From Homarus americanus (Eukaryota > Arthropoda > Malacostraca > Decapoda > Nephropidae), in assembly GCF_018991925.1 (NCBI RefSeq), contig NW_024744477.1, positions 244,501 through 308,500 on the forward strand: a DNA stretch of 64,000 bases. The letters are read 5' to 3'. A program made the position numbers and the translations under genes. The notes below the pieces were generated by a model, which saw only the letters and a program-made list of their open reading frames with translations, was not told the DNA's origin and ran no database searches. Below, piece after piece: positions 21,464 to 32,654 of this stretch. Position 1 is the stretch's first letter, and the number at the start of each line of letters is the position of its first letter.

Positions 21464-21582
21464 ATAGCTCTTAGCGGTGTCCTGACCTTTCCGTGTTTAC
21501 CTGATCAACGTTTACTAGTATACTGAATGGATTACCGATAAAGCCTCATCAGATGGTCCCAGGCTACACAAACCCTGTGTCT

Positions 21583-21885
21583 AATGGGCCCCAGTTCTAG
21601 TATGTTACAGTACTAATGGGCCCCTGATCTAGTATGTTACAGTACTAATGGGCCCTGATCTAGTGAGCCTCAGTATAATGGGCCCCTGATCCTAATCAGA
21701 GCCTCCAGTACTAATGGGCCCCTGTCAGGTTGTGTTCATTTAAGTGTTAAGTTACAATAGCATAAGTACATTAAAATGGTATTGGGGTATTAGAAGATAT
21801 AACCATTAATAAGTATTAAGTAACCTAACCTAACCAAACATAACGTAACATAACATAACCAAACCTAACATAACCTAACCTAATG
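21583..21885. repeat. CTAATGGGCCCCTGATCTAG repeats and CCTAACC words
   Basis: Four or five imperfect copies of CTAATGGGCCCCTGATC with GTATGTTACAGTA spacers (21583-21725). At 21825-21885 there are CCTAACC and ACATAACC words. Confidence 0.85.
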
Positions 21886-22044
21886 CATTACAAGCAGCGT
21901 CAGATAATACCATTCAAAAATAAATAAAAATACGTCGATTTTCTTCATCTCTATATATATATTTGTTTCTGTGTGAGATGAATGCCAACAGCTTGGTATA
22001 GTCACGGGTGTTAGTGTCGGCCATTCAGTTATCGAGGTGTATTG

Positions 22045-22072
22045 ATGTCTCTCCTCTTGGGTCCGCCGCTCG
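22045..22072 (+). CDS. candidate first coding exon (9 codons plus 1 base)
   Basis: ATG at 22045 opens MSLLLGPPL and one further base, ending at the strong donor CTCG|GTAAGT (22072/22073). Just upstream, TTCAGTT at about 22024-22030 matches the arthropod initiator TCAGT and a TATATATAT run lies at about 21952, too far away to be a standard TATA box for it. It leaves phase 1, which is what both 48733-48851 and 53976-54037 need on entry. The frame upstream of the ATG is also open, so it could be an internal exon beginning after TTCAG. Short length means chance cannot be excluded. Confidence 0.25.
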
Positions 22073-22234
22073 GTAAGTCGATAGTCGTATTAATAATTGA
22101 AAGATAATGGTCGTAGTCTTATTGGTAGAGACGCAATGGCTGTAGGGTGATGTTTGGCCAGGTTGTTATTCTGTACACAATGGAGGGAGATATGTCACGT
22201 TTCAGTGTTCCCTTCCACACACACTGCTACCCTG

Positions 22235-22805
22235 TTTCTCTCCCTTCCTCTCCTCCCTCCTCTCTCCTTCGTCTCCTCCCCCTTCCTCACTGCCCCTCTC
22301 TTCCTTCCTCTTCCGCCGTTTCCATTTCTTCCTGTCCTACCGTTTCCTCACTACTAGTCATTTCCCTTCCTCTTCTCCCTTCCTCTCCTCCCGCTTCCTC
22401 CCTCACGCCCTCCTCCCCTCCCTCACGCCCCTCCTCCCCCCTCTCCCCTGCTGCCCTCCCCTCCCCATGCCAAGGCTCCTCCTCTCCCTCACACGCTGCC
22501 TCCCTCCTCACGCCCCCTCCTCCCTTCCTCACACGCCCCTCCTCCTCCCCTTCCTCACGCTGCGTTCCTCCCCCTCTCCCTCACGCCCTCCCTCCTCCCT
22601 CTCCCTCACGCTGCCTCCCTCCCCTTCCTCACGCTGCTCCTCCCCCTTCCTCACGCTGCCTCCTCCCCCTCCCTCACGCCTCCTCCTCCCCTTCCTCATC
22701 ACGCTGCCTCCTCCCCCCTCTTCCTCACACGCTGCCTCCTCCTCACGCTGCCTCCTCCCCCTTCCTCACGCTGCCTCCTCCCCCTTCCTCACGCTCCCTC
22801 CTCCG
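22235..22805. repeat. polypyrimidine tract with CCTCCCCCTTCCTCACGCTG repeats
   Basis: C/T-rich on the + strand throughout. From about 22480 a unit of about 20-25 bases containing TTCCTCACGCTGCCTCC repeats some 14 times. The 234-codon open frame over it is a repeat shadow. Confidence 0.92.
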
Positions 22806-22916
22806 GCCGCTAATGGAGCCTAATCTTCTATTGAATTACTCTCAATTTTGACCAGATTGTTTCTTTGAGTTCAGAGTTAATGTAATTGACCCGGGTAGAG
22901 AAGCCTCCTGGGGCCC

Positions 22917-23046
22917 TGTATAGCAAACTGTGGGGTATCGCCTCTTGTATTGATCTGTATAGCAAACTGAGGGGGTACCTGTATAGCAAATTAGGTATCT
23001 GTAGCAAACTAAGTGGGTATCGCCTCTTGTATAGCAAACTGTGTGG
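22917..23046. repeat. minisatellite of TGTATAGCAAACTGTGGGG units
   Basis: Five or six copies of TATAGCAAACT, alternately followed by GTGGGGTATCGCCTCT or GGGTACC. Confidence 0.9.
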
Positions 23047-23371
23047 TCCCTCACCCACCTTGTTACAGGCACAAGTCGTACACAAGGGCTATTTTTTACT
23101 CCTTCGTTTAATTCAAGTTTATGTGTTTGATTGTAACAGTTAACTCAGGCCAACAGTTAACCCGTGACTGGTTGTGGCCATAACAGTTAGTTGTACTGTT
23201 AGTGGTGGTGGATAGACACAGTTAGGAGTCACTAGCAACTGACTGGTTATGGGATTAAGGGTTGTAGTTGAGAGAGATACAATCACACGAATAACTGACT
23301 GGTTGGAGGCAGTTAATGGTGGTAGACAGACGTGCATTTGACCTAAGCTAAATAGCAGCTCTCTCTCTTCA

Positions 23372-23372
<1 letters not shown>
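23047..23372. other. unique sequence
   Basis: Repeated short words (CTGACTGGTTAT, ACTGACTGGTTGG, AACAGTTA) suggest an old duplication. No gene seen. Confidence 0.4.
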
Positions 23373-23420
<48 letters not shown>

Positions 23421-23735
23421 GTCAGTTGTCAAAATACATGACGCTTCTTCTGCTCCGGTTGACGCAAGTGTTGGTGCTGGAGGGGTAAGAGATAGTGTAT
23501 TGACGGGGGGAGGAGGCAGGAAGGAAAGGAGGGTGGAAGGGAGGAAGAGGAGATAAGAAAGGAGGAAAGAGGAGAAGAGAGGAAGAGTAGGGACTGGAGG
23601 ATGAGGTGAAGGATGATAACAACAATAACAACAACAACAACAACAATAACAACAACAACAATAACAATAACAACAATAACAACAACAACAACAATAACAA
23701 CAACAACAACAACAATAACAATAACAACAACAACA
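23373..23735. repeat. (CA)n, purine tract and (AAC)n/(AAT)n microsatellite
   Basis: CA at 23373-23418, G/A-rich at 23500-23615, then AAC with scattered AAT triplets at 23620-23735. The poly-Leu minus-strand frame is an artefact of the triplet repeat. Confidence 0.95.
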
Positions 23736-23939
23736 CATCATCACATTTATCAGGGTAAGCGCCATCAGGTGGTGTCTGTATAATCTGTTCACAAATAATG
23801 TCTCAGTTGACGTATTGACCAGTTGATAAGTGTTATTGCGTCTGGCCCTGGGTGCGTTCCGGGTCTCCCTGAGTGGCGCGTTCGTTCTTAGGGCCACACA
23901 ATATGTATAATAGCACTGTAGTTGCTGATTTATTCTCTA

Positions 23940-24101
23940 TGTGTGTCTGTGTGTGTGTGTATATTTGTGTGTGTGTGTGTGTGTATGTCTGTGTGTGTAG
24001 GTGTAGAGTGTCTGTGTGTGGGGATATATGTGTGTGTGTATGTCCATAAAAGCTTGTATTGACACTATTTATTTTTCTTATGCACATGGTATTAACGTCC
24101 C

Positions 24102-24189
<88 letters not shown>
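23940..24189. repeat. TG-rich patch and (CA)n microsatellite
   Basis: Interrupted TG at 23940-24045, then 86 bases of CA at 24104-24189 with one G interruption near 24139. Confidence 0.95.
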
Positions 24190-24191
<2 letters not shown>

Positions 24192-24304
24192 GATACGACC
24201 CTGTTATTCATCAAGCATCTTTTACCTCACATTGCCTTCATTAGCCACCTTGTATGTTAATCCCCTCACCATCTGTCGTGTTGTCACCTCTCCTGTCTCT
24301 CCCC

Positions 24305-24500
24305 TTCACATTATGACCGACCCTTCGCCCCTTCCCCTCCCTTTCCCCTCACCACTTATCCTGTCCCCTTTCCCTCACCCCTCCCTCTCAACCCTTTCCC
24401 TATCCCCTTTCCTTCGCCCCTTCCCTTCACCCCTTCCACTGAACCCTTCCTCTCGCTCCTTTCCCTCACCCCTTCCCCTCCCCTTTCCCTCACCCCTTCA
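24305..24500. repeat. C/T-rich CCCCTTCCCCTCACC repeats
   Basis: Degenerate pyrimidine-rich repeat with CACCCCTTCC words. Confidence 0.85.
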
Positions 24501-25246
24501 CTGCACAATAAGAGATAAACCTGTGAGTTACCCCACCACGAAGGCTCCTCGCCGCTAATGCTCCTCCTTGTTGACTTAAGCCATCATGGTAATTACTCCC
24601 CTCTAATATCACTCAGACGACCTTGGACTACCGTGGTCATTAGCGTGTTTATGAGTGTCGTGTGAACTGTTAGACTGACTCCTAGGGGTGATTAATACAC
24701 ACACACACACCTCTGGCTGTTAATTACACCTGTGCTGACCTTAATCATTAGCTTAATTATTTTCCTCAGATTGTAAAGTAAATTTGACAATAGATTTCTT
24801 AACAAATTGAAAGTTTTTTTTTGGTCAGTATTTATAGATTTTGTTTTTTATTATGAGTTTTTCACCCTTAACAAGGTCATTGGCGGTCACCAACCATAGT
24901 CCTGTTAACATTGACCACACACACACACACACACACACGTATCACTACCAACCCTAACCTAACCTAACCAACCAGCCTCCATCTAGGTAACATTAACCAT
25001 TTACTTTAGGCATTAACCTCCATCTGCTGACAATGGTTAATGGTGACAAGAACGAACTATCACCATCACCTGGGTCACGGCTGTTAACCATCGCCATCAA
25101 GAGTTCATTGGCTTACTCAGGTAACACAATCAACACGGGCCGTAGTCTGGAACTTAACGTGTTGTCATTTCGGTGTCGAGTGTTTGGCCTGTTGGCTTGT
25201 ATAGGATGGAATGGTAGTCCTATTTCGGTCTAGAGTGGGCTTTTAG
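24501..25246. other. mostly unique sequence with a short (CA)n
   Basis: CA at 24918-24938, CCTAACC words near 24953. A 66-codon frame at 25033-25233 has no splice support apart from a weak CTTACTCAG|GTAACA at about 25120. Confidence 0.4.
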
Positions 25247-25457
25247 GTGTTAGGTGGTGTAAGGTGGTGGTAGGTGGTGTAAGGTGGTGTTAGGTGGTGT
25301 TAGGTGGTGTAAGGTGGTGTTAGGTGGTGTAAGGGAGTGTTAGGTGTGGTGGTGACTTGGTGTAAGGGCTTCAGTCATCGTACTCAAGAGGGTACTGCTG
25401 AAAACAAACAGACGCACGATTGTCAGTCATTTGTTTGCCTACCTTAAACAAACAAGG

Positions 25458-25502
<45 letters not shown>
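25247..25502. repeat. TAGGTGGTGTAAGGTGGTGT array and (TG)n
   Basis: About nine 10-base TAGGTGGTGT/AAGGTGGTGT units at 25247-25346, unique sequence, then TG at 25459-25502. Confidence 0.93.
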
Positions 25503-25503
<1 letters not shown>

Positions 25504-25564
25504 GTATGTAAAAGCCTCATAAATCTTACATGTTATATGATACACCAAATGACTAATATTTTAA

Positions 25565-25995
25565 AAAATGAAAATATGATAAATAAGGCGATATAAATAG
25601 ATGGGATAAATGATAAAAGTGGTGATGTAGCGAGAGGGAATAAGAAAGATGGAACAGAAGTAATGAAGAAGGATGGAAGGGAAAGAGACGAAGAGTAACA
25701 TGATAATAGAGAAGGAATTGGGGAAAATAGGTGTAAGGAGGGAGGATAGAGGGAGATAAGAGTGAGGAAAATAGGGCATAAAAGGGAGAAATAGAGAGGG
25801 AGAGAAAAGGAAAAGGGAGGGAGGTGAGGAAGTTAGGAAAAGAGGATATAGAGAATGGTAAGAGGAGGAGGAGGGAAGAAAGGAGAGGATTTGATAAAGG
25901 AAATAAAGAGATAGAAGTGAGGGGATGAAGGAGAAGGGGAGGAGAGAGAAAGAGAGAATGGTAGGGTATAGGAAGAAGAGAGAGAGAGAGAGGCA
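25565..25995. repeat. purine-rich tract
   Basis: A/G-rich on the + strand (GGAAGAGAGA words). The minus-strand open frame over it is compositional. Confidence 0.8.
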
Positions 25996-26039
25996 GGTCA
26001 CAGTTGGTATGGCAGTAAAAAGAAAATACTTAATGGGCT

Positions 26040-26245
26040 CTGATGTGTTGCCTCTCCTCTCACTCCCCACTTCACCCCTCCCCAACTACCCCCACCACCT
26101 TCCCCACCTCCCCCACCACTCGTTACCACACCCTCACCTCCCTACCACCACCATCTCCCCCACCTCCCTCCCCCCCCCGCTATTTTAGAACTGGTGTGTT
26201 TTAATTTATTTTATTTTATTTATTTTTTTAATTACGTTTTAATAC
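26040..26245. repeat. CCACC/CTCCC-rich tract then (TTTTA)n
   Basis: C-rich to 26178, with a run of eight C, followed by TTTTA and TTTAT units to about 26235. Confidence 0.85.
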
Positions 26246-26310
26246 TGAAGGAATGACTTATGGTGTATTATGCATCATTTTTTTTAGATATAATGACATA
26301 CTTGAAGATA

Positions 26311-26430
26311 ATGGTGGTGGTGCAGGTAGTAGTGGTGGTGGTAGTAGTGGTGGTGGTGCAGGTCGTAGTGGTGGTGGTGGTGGTGGTAGTGGTGGTGGTA
26401 GTAGTAGTAGTGGTGGTGGTGAGTTGTGAT
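26311..26430. repeat. (GGT)n/(AGT)n triplet microsatellite
   Basis: GTGGTGGTAGTAGTGG triplets, about 120 bases, with GCAGGT interruptions. Confidence 0.96.
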
Positions 26431-26486
26431 GATAAAATATACACTTGGCTGAGGTCCAGCTCCCAGCCAATCCGGGTAGGCCTTAT

Positions 26487-27034
26487 TCTCCTCCCTCCCT
26501 TCACCCTCCTCCCTCCCTCCCCTCTCCCTTCATCATCTTTCACGGGTCCTTCCCAAATCCTTTCACCCATCTTTTTCTTCATCCCTCCCTTCCTCTTTAA
26601 TCTGTCATTTTCCTTACTTTCTCTCTCTCTTTTAGCTCCTTATTACACACTTCCTCTCTCCTTCCCTTCCTCTCTCTCTCTTACATTGAGGTATTTCTTT
26701 ATTTTACTTCTCTTCATCTTATTCTATTTCTTTCTCCTACTCTTCCTCCCTCTTCTCTCCATCTTTCCTCCCTCTATCCTTACCCTCCCTTTACTTCTAT
26801 TCTTATTTCCCTCCGTCTGTTCATCCTCTTCCTGTCTTACCTCTCTCCCTTCCTTCCTTCAATCTCTCCCTCTTCTTCTATATTCCTTTCCACATCATCA
26901 GTTTTCCAGCTCTTTCCTTTTATTTACATTCCTTCTGTTCCTTCCCTTCCTCTTGCGTATCTCTTCTGTTCATATTTTTCTCTCCTCCTCCTCCCTCTTT
27001 ACGCCCATTTTTTTCAACTCATACGATTCGTTGG

Positions 27035-27091
<57 letters not shown>
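26487..27091. repeat. polypyrimidine tract ending in (CA)n
   Basis: 500 bases of C/T-rich sequence with few purines, then CA at 27038-27091. It gives a 279-codon stop-free frame that I reject as coding. Confidence 0.9.
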
Positions 27092-27093
<2 letters not shown>

Positions 27094-27107
27094 CAATAAT
27101 CAATAAG

Positions 27108-27305
27108 ACATCTCTGATAATGAGACATTCCTAGCCACTGATGCGAGACGTTCAATCGCTACGAGACGGGGAATCATAACCTGACGAGACATTTAAGACT
27201 ACGAGACAATTCATACAGGAACCGAGACCTGAGACACTGCTACGAGACATTAAATCGGTGACGAGACAAAACGAGATATTTCACATTAAGAACGAGATGA
27301 GAGAT
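27108..27305. repeat. irregular array of ACGAGACA motifs
   Basis: Ten or more GAGAC words, most as ACGAGAC, spaced 13-27 bases apart with spacers that do not align (for example ACGAGACATTTAAG, TACGAGACAATTC). Old tandem repeat or clustered short motif. Confidence 0.7.
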
Positions 27306-27464
27306 AGAGACTTTATTTCTCAATGTTATTCCTCTATTATCGAATTTTTTTTGTTATATTTCTCTTATTTATTTTATTAGTTAATTGATTTATTAAATTA
27401 ATTTGTATTATTTTTAATGCTTTACTTAATACATTTTATTTGTTTATTTTATTTTGTAAGGTTT

Positions 27465-27657
<193 letters not shown>

Positions 27658-27844
27658 CTGTACTGTACATAGAAGATTAATACGGTGAAAGGACGTGGAA
27701 AAGCATCTTCGAATTTACCTAACAAGGGACTATATAGTAGACGGAAGCCTCAGCGTTTTAGTTAATTTACAAATACTTTTACTATACTGTGTGTGATTTT
27801 AGCAGAGAAGAAACACTGAATACAGTATATGCTGTAGTGAAGTA

Positions 27845-28231
27845 TAACAGTGTGTACGAGTGTGTCGGTATGTGTGTTTGTGCGTGTATGTATGTGTGTA
27901 CGTGTATATATGATGCTGGTGTATGTATGTATGTGTATGTGTGTGCGTGTGTGTGTGTAGTTGCGTGTGTTTCTGCGTGCATATGATCGAAAGGTTTCCC
28001 CCATATTTCCACAACAGCTGACTAGGGGGGGGGGTATGAGAGCAAGAATAAGGGGGGCTAGGGGGTAATGGACCTATGCTAAGGGGTAAAGGGGTAAGTT
28101 GAAGGGAATAATAAGTGGGAGGGGAAGGCCAGGTAAGGCCATACAATCCTGGTTTATGTCTCGTAAAGGTGATTATCTGGGGGAGGAAATGGTGAGGATC
28201 TGTCGACATCTGGCAACCTTCACACATACAT

Positions 28232-28262
<31 letters not shown>

Positions 28263-28470
28263 TACAGACAGACAGACATACACACACCATTTTGGGTGAT
28301 ATGAGCCATGTACACGCACCGTACATACATACATACTTATTTACATACATACATACATACTTGCATACATATATACATATACACCGACACAATCATATTT
28401 ACACACACAAACATACATATACCTGCACATACATACATACACACACCGACACAATCACACACACACACAC
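27845..28470. repeat. TGTG/TGTA, CAGA and ACAT microsatellite cluster
   Basis: TG/TGTA-rich at 27845-27975; G-rich unique sequence 28020-28110; (CAGA)n at 28225-28285; (ACAT)n with CACACCGACACAATCA interruptions at 28320-28470. Confidence 0.92.
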
Positions 28471-28483
28471 AGTTTCTAATTTA

Positions 28484-28520
28484 ATTCACTAATTTGTTTT
28501 ATCTTTCTACACAGGTAAGT
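28484..28520 (+). promoter_or_regulatory. putative recursive splice site (ratchet point)
   Basis: A CTAAT branch-point-like word (about 28488-28492), a pyrimidine-rich tract (TTTGTTTTATCTTTCTACA) and CAG are followed immediately by GTAAGT: the 3' and 5' splice sites meet at 28514/28515 with no exon between. This matches the recursive-splicing consensus known from long Drosophila introns (pyrimidine tract, YAG, then GTAAGT). It lies on the same strand as, and inside the long gap between, the exon-like segments at 22072 and 48733. Confidence 0.5.
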
Positions 28521-28534
28521 TGCTTTGACTCATC

Positions 28535-28795
28535 CGGCTGGTAGTTGGTAACACTGATGGGAGCAGTTGTTAAGGTTGGTAACACTGTTGGGACACTTTT
28601 AGGTTGTTTAAAGTTGGCGTGAGTGTGTGTGTGTGTAGTGTATGTACGTGTGTGTGTGTATGTACGTGTGTGTGTGTAGTGTATGTACGTGTGTGTATGT
28701 ACGTATGTATATAGTGTATGTACGTGTGTGTAGTGTATGTACGTATGTGTGTGTAGTGTAGTGTATGTACGTTTGTGTGTCTGTGTGTAGTGTAT
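28535..28795. repeat. GTTGGTAACACTGTTGGGA pair and TGTATGTACGTGTGTGTG array
   Basis: Two GGTAACACTG words at about 28546 and 28577, then a TG/TA-rich array of about 20-30-base units containing TAGTGTATGTACGTGTG (28617-28795). Confidence 0.9.
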
Positions 28796-29127
28796 AAAAA
28801 CTTGGTAAAAACATAACCAATAGAAACTCAGTAAATCCAACCAATCACAATTCGACATACAAATACAAATAATACAAATAAACTACTAATACCCTCTGAT
28901 GCTCCCCCCCCCCCCTTCACTATATGCAACACGTGGTAGAACTGACGAAAAATTGCACATTGCAGAAAAAAAATATTGCAAGGCCCCTCGTATGTTACTA
29001 ATTGGCTGGAGGAGTTTGATTGAAATTGTGTTATGTGCCAATTTGAAACCCCATTGATAGCTAATTTGGTTTTTCCTTATATTTTTTTTTTTTTGCGGTG
29101 GAGAGGAAAATTGGGTCTTGTGGGGGG

Positions 29128-29129
<2 letters not shown>

Positions 29130-29199
<70 letters not shown>
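29130..29199. repeat. (TG)n microsatellite
   Basis: 70 uninterrupted bases. The preceding 28800-29129 is unique apart from a run of C (about 28903-28915) and a run of T. Confidence 0.97.
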
Positions 29200-29200
<1 letters not shown>

Positions 29201-29247
29201 GGGTACTGGGATTTGCCAGATAATTGGTTTCCATTTATAGCTGACGC

Positions 29248-29300
29248 AGACCTAACATAACCTAACGTAACCTAACATAACCTAACGTAACCTAACCTAT
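29248..29300. repeat. CCTAACATAACCTAACG words (telomere-like)
   Basis: Ten-base alternation of CCTAACATAA and CCTAACGTAA. Confidence 0.88.
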
Positions 29301-29301
29301 G

Positions 29302-29790
29302 AAGGAGGAAGGGAATGAGGGTTTAGGAGGGAAGAAAGTAATGAGGGAGGAAATGAGGGCTTGTGAGGGAAGAAAGTAGCGAGGAAGATACTGAAGGCTA
29401 AGGAGGGGAGGAAGGAAATGGGGGCTTAGGGAGGAAGAAAGTAATGAGGGAGGAAATGAGGGCTTGTGAGGGAAGAAAGTAGCGAGGAAGATACTGAAGG
29501 CTAAGGAGGGGAGGAAGGAAATGGGGGCTTAGGGAGGAAGAAAGTAATGAGGGAGGAAATGGGGGCTTATGAGGGAAGAAAGTAATGAGGAGAAATGGGG
29601 TTTAGGGGGAAGAAAGTAATGAGGGAGGAAATGGGGGTTTAGGGGGGAAGAAAGTAATGAGGGAGGAAATGGGGGCTTAGGAGGGAAGAAAGTAATGAGG
29701 AAGGAAATGGGGGTTTAGGGGGAAAGAAAGTAATGAGGGAGGAAATGGGGGTTTATGAGAGGAGGAAATAATGAATTTTTTTGAGGGAGG
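29302..29790. repeat. purine-rich minisatellite of about 38-50 bp with a 103-bp higher-order duplication
   Basis: Units contain GGGAAGAAAGTAATGAGG and GAGGAAATGGGGGCTTA. The block starting ATGAGGGAGGAAATGAGGGC at 29341 recurs at 29444. G/A-rich on the + strand. Confidence 0.94.
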
Positions 29791-30059
29791 GAATGAGGAG
29801 CACCCAGGGGATTAACTACAGACAAAGCGCCTCATTACACCTGCCCACCTAACCTAAATAGCATCGTGTGTATCGACATAAGGGAGGGCTGGGGGAGTGA
29901 GCTGCCTGGCGGAGGGAAGTAATTTAAGCCAATGAGACCAGAATCAATAGGGCGTCGTCTTGACCAGAGGGCGTACGGTATATATCTATATATTTAGCCC
30001 GTCGAGTCTTGTGGGAATATTTGGTGGTGAGGGAACTTGTGGTAGAGGGAAACTTATTT

Positions 30060-30200
30060 TTAATGTAACCTAAAGTAACGTAATCTAACCTTACCTAACC
30101 TAACCTAAATTAACCTTGTCTAATCTAACTTCCTTGCCTAAACTAACCGTGTTTAACCTAATCTAAGCTTTCCTAACCTTATCTAACCTAACCTTGCCGT
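30060..30200. repeat. CTAACC-rich degenerate repeats
   Basis: TTACCTAACC, AACCTTGTCTAATC and similar words over 140 bases; decayed telomere-like sequence. Confidence 0.8.
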
Positions 30201-30431
30201 AGAGAGGGCGTTGGGAGGCAGTGAGGTGGATAGTAACTGACTTTGATCTCCTGAAGGTTGGCTGGTGGTCGTGGGGACGCATCTATCCGTATCGAGGGAG
30301 AGATGAAGCCGTGGGTAGGCGAAGGTCGTAATTCCGGAGATAAAAATAGGAAGATGTTTATCCCAGGTTTCCATTACGAGTCAGTCAGCAGAAAAATGAG
30401 TCGATTCGTTCGTGGGTAAGATTGGTTGAGT

Positions 30432-30496
30432 CACCCACTCGTGTATGTAAACAAAGCAACACGTGTTTTGGCCACCCACTCGTGTATGTAAACAAA
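30432..30496. promoter_or_regulatory. duplicated 24-bp block with forkhead-type sites flanking an E-box
   Basis: Identical blocks at 30432-30455 and 30473-30496 each end in TGTAAACAAA, a strong forkhead (FOX) consensus. Between them ACACGTGT contains the CACGTG E-box (30460-30465). Sites are seen directly; function is inferred. Confidence 0.45.
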
Positions 30497-30584
30497 AGTC
30501 AGCTGATCCCTCACATAACACATAAAGGAACATCTATTAATGGCGCTGTCATCTCCCTTTATCTGTTTAGGGAATTATTAATGA

Positions 30585-30870
30585 TTTTAGTGGGGGGATT
30601 TTGGTCTGATTTATTTTGGCGGAGATTTTTTTGTTCAAATTTGCTGGGGTTTTTGTCCGATTTATTATTTTGATGGTGGGATTTTGTCCATTATTGTATT
30701 TTGGCGGTGAGATATTTTCCCAGCATTACATTTTGATGGGGAGGTTTTGTCCAGTAAAGCGTCTGTCCGGTGGTATTTGGTCCCAGCGCGAGTTACGAGA
30801 CGTTCACTTAGGCGTCACTCACTTAAGTACCACTCACTCAAGCGCCACTCACACCAACACTCACTCACAA
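30585..30870. repeat. degenerate TTTTGGCGGAGATTTTGTCC array and CACTCACTTAAG repeats
   Basis: Five diverged copies of ATTTTGGCGG/ATTTTGATGG followed by a TTTTGTCC word about every 40 bases (30590-30750), then CACTCACTTAAGTAC-type words (30805-30870). Confidence 0.7.
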
Positions 30871-31194
30871 ATTCGACGAGTCAATGTGTTTAAAGGTGAG
30901 GCTAGACCATGACTAAACTATCCTGCTGTACCTGTTAGGAGTCTATCATGCTGTAACTGTATCATCTATATCCTGGGCTAAAAAAATGTCAGCCTTTCAT
31001 GGTAAAAAATGTCAGCCTTCCTTAGCAAAAAAGTCAGCACTGGAAACACAGGAACCAAACACAATATTGTAGTCCAAATAATTTTTCTTAATTACTGAAG
31101 AAAGTACATGAAACGCGACATCCTGTGTAGCTTAAAGAACGAAGGATTCTGTGCCGCTTTGATCCACCTGTTGAAAGTGGATGTATTGTGGCTG

Positions 31195-31415
31195 AGGAGT
31201 TCTGTCTGTCTGTGTGGATGAATGGATGTTTGGTGGGTGAATGGTTGTATTGGGCTGTGGAGTTTGTCTGTGTGGATGAATGGATGCTTTGGTGGGTGAA
31301 TGGATTGTATTGGCGGGAGTTTTATTTGGTGTGGATGAATGGATGTCTTGGTGGATGAATGAATGTCTTGGTGGATGAATGAATGTCTTGGTGGGTGAAT
31401 GGGTGTCTGTCTGTC
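31195..31415. repeat. minisatellite of GGATGAATGGATGTCTTGGTG units
   Basis: About nine copies of a 20-25-base unit with GTGGATGAATG, with longer TTCTGTCTGTCTGTGT inserts in the first copies. Confidence 0.9.
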
Positions 31416-32224
31416 TCTCTAGTGTGAAGAATGATCCCAGGCTTAGGTCAAGGTCACATCAACCCCTTAAGGAAAGATATTCATGATCCGCGTCTATTCC
31501 CTAATTAAAATGCTACAAAGGCCCTCTATCCCTTGATTACATGATCCACAACTCATATACTTATTTATGCGTTAATTCCTCCTGTTATTAAAGCAGTATC
31601 TTCTCCCCCTCCCCACAACAGTCTGTTATTCTGTTTATTGGTTAGTTCATCAGGTGACCACAGGAGGGGGAGGGCAGCACTAGTCAGTGGGTCTGAGAAA
31701 AAAAAATTGACCGGGGGGAAAATTTAGCGTCCAAGAAGTTATGGATGGAAATTAAATAAGCGATGCTTCTATGTGATTTAAATAGATGAAAATTGATTTA
31801 GAGATATTTTCCCTAACGTTACATATTGATGGAATATATTTAACATAGATGGAGATACAGTTAGAATTTAGTTATATAAAATGGTCTTAATTGTAGTATA
31901 TAAAGGGATTTCATTTTGGGATTTAAAGCGACTCTTAGGGAGGTTTTTAGCGAGTGTTTGTGTGTTGTTTTTAGTGAGTTGTGTCAAGTTGGGATATATG
32001 GGGATTTTACGCGAGTTTTAGGGAGGTATTTTAACGATTTTATGTGAGATTTATCCCAGCGTCGTAATATCCCGAGAATATCCATGTTTGTATCCCAACA
32101 TGTCCAGCAACATGAGACAGTTTTATGGTGAGGACGCTGCCCCTGCTGCCCGTCCCATCTTCTCTCTTTACTGATTTAGATTCTCGTAATACCCTGTGTT
32201 ACCTGAGTTTGTTGACCCAGCTCT
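31416..32224. other. unique sequence with one nuclear-receptor-like site
   Basis: No gene recognised. AGGTCAAGGTCAC at about 31446-31458 is a direct repeat of AGGTCA with one spacer base (DR1) and includes TCAAGGTCA, the FTZ-F1/SF-1 type extended half-site. Confidence 0.4.
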
Positions 32225-32460
32225 AACCTCTCTGACCTGACAGCCTGCCTCACCTGACATAATGCTGACCTGACACGGCCTGACCTAACCTGACTGCATG
32301 ACCTGACTCACCTGACAACATGATGCCTAACACTCATCTGACCTGACATGACCTGAGCCTAACCTGACATAACATGATGTAACCTGCCTCACCTTTGGTC
32401 TAATATAACTTAAACTGACACTAACCTTCATAACACCAAAGTTAGGTTAGGTCAGATTGG
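32225..32460. repeat. CCTGACCTGACA/CCTAACCTGAC words
   Basis: About 20 CTGAC or CTAAC pentamers in irregular order; degenerate telomere-like sequence ending in TTAGGTTAGG. Confidence 0.8.
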
Positions 32461-32654
32461 TTAGGGAGCAGTCAGAAGTTAGTGTTTATTGCTGCGTATT
32501 GTTGCAGTTTATTAGGTGTATTGCAGTGCATTGTTCCATATTGCAGGAGTTTATTACGCTTGTGGTCAATAAAGTTATGTGTTTGTCAGGTGGACTGGGA
32601 GTAACTCTTTGTCCTTTGTTTTGTTTATATGACTTGACGGTTTGTAAAAGGGTT

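Noticed and set aside
25100..25130. Second possible recursive splice site, CTTACTCAG|GTAACA
   Set aside because: Pyrimidine tract is weak and the donor departs from consensus at +5 and +6.
26260..27099. 279-codon open frame with poly-Val and Ser/Leu-rich parts
   Set aside because: GTG/GTA triplets, a pyrimidine tract and CA repeat; composition explains it fully.
30183..30374. Minus-strand 63-codon open frame with possible internal splice sites
   Set aside because: Its only donor overlaps telomere-like GGTTAGG repeats and it is the sole minus-strand candidate.
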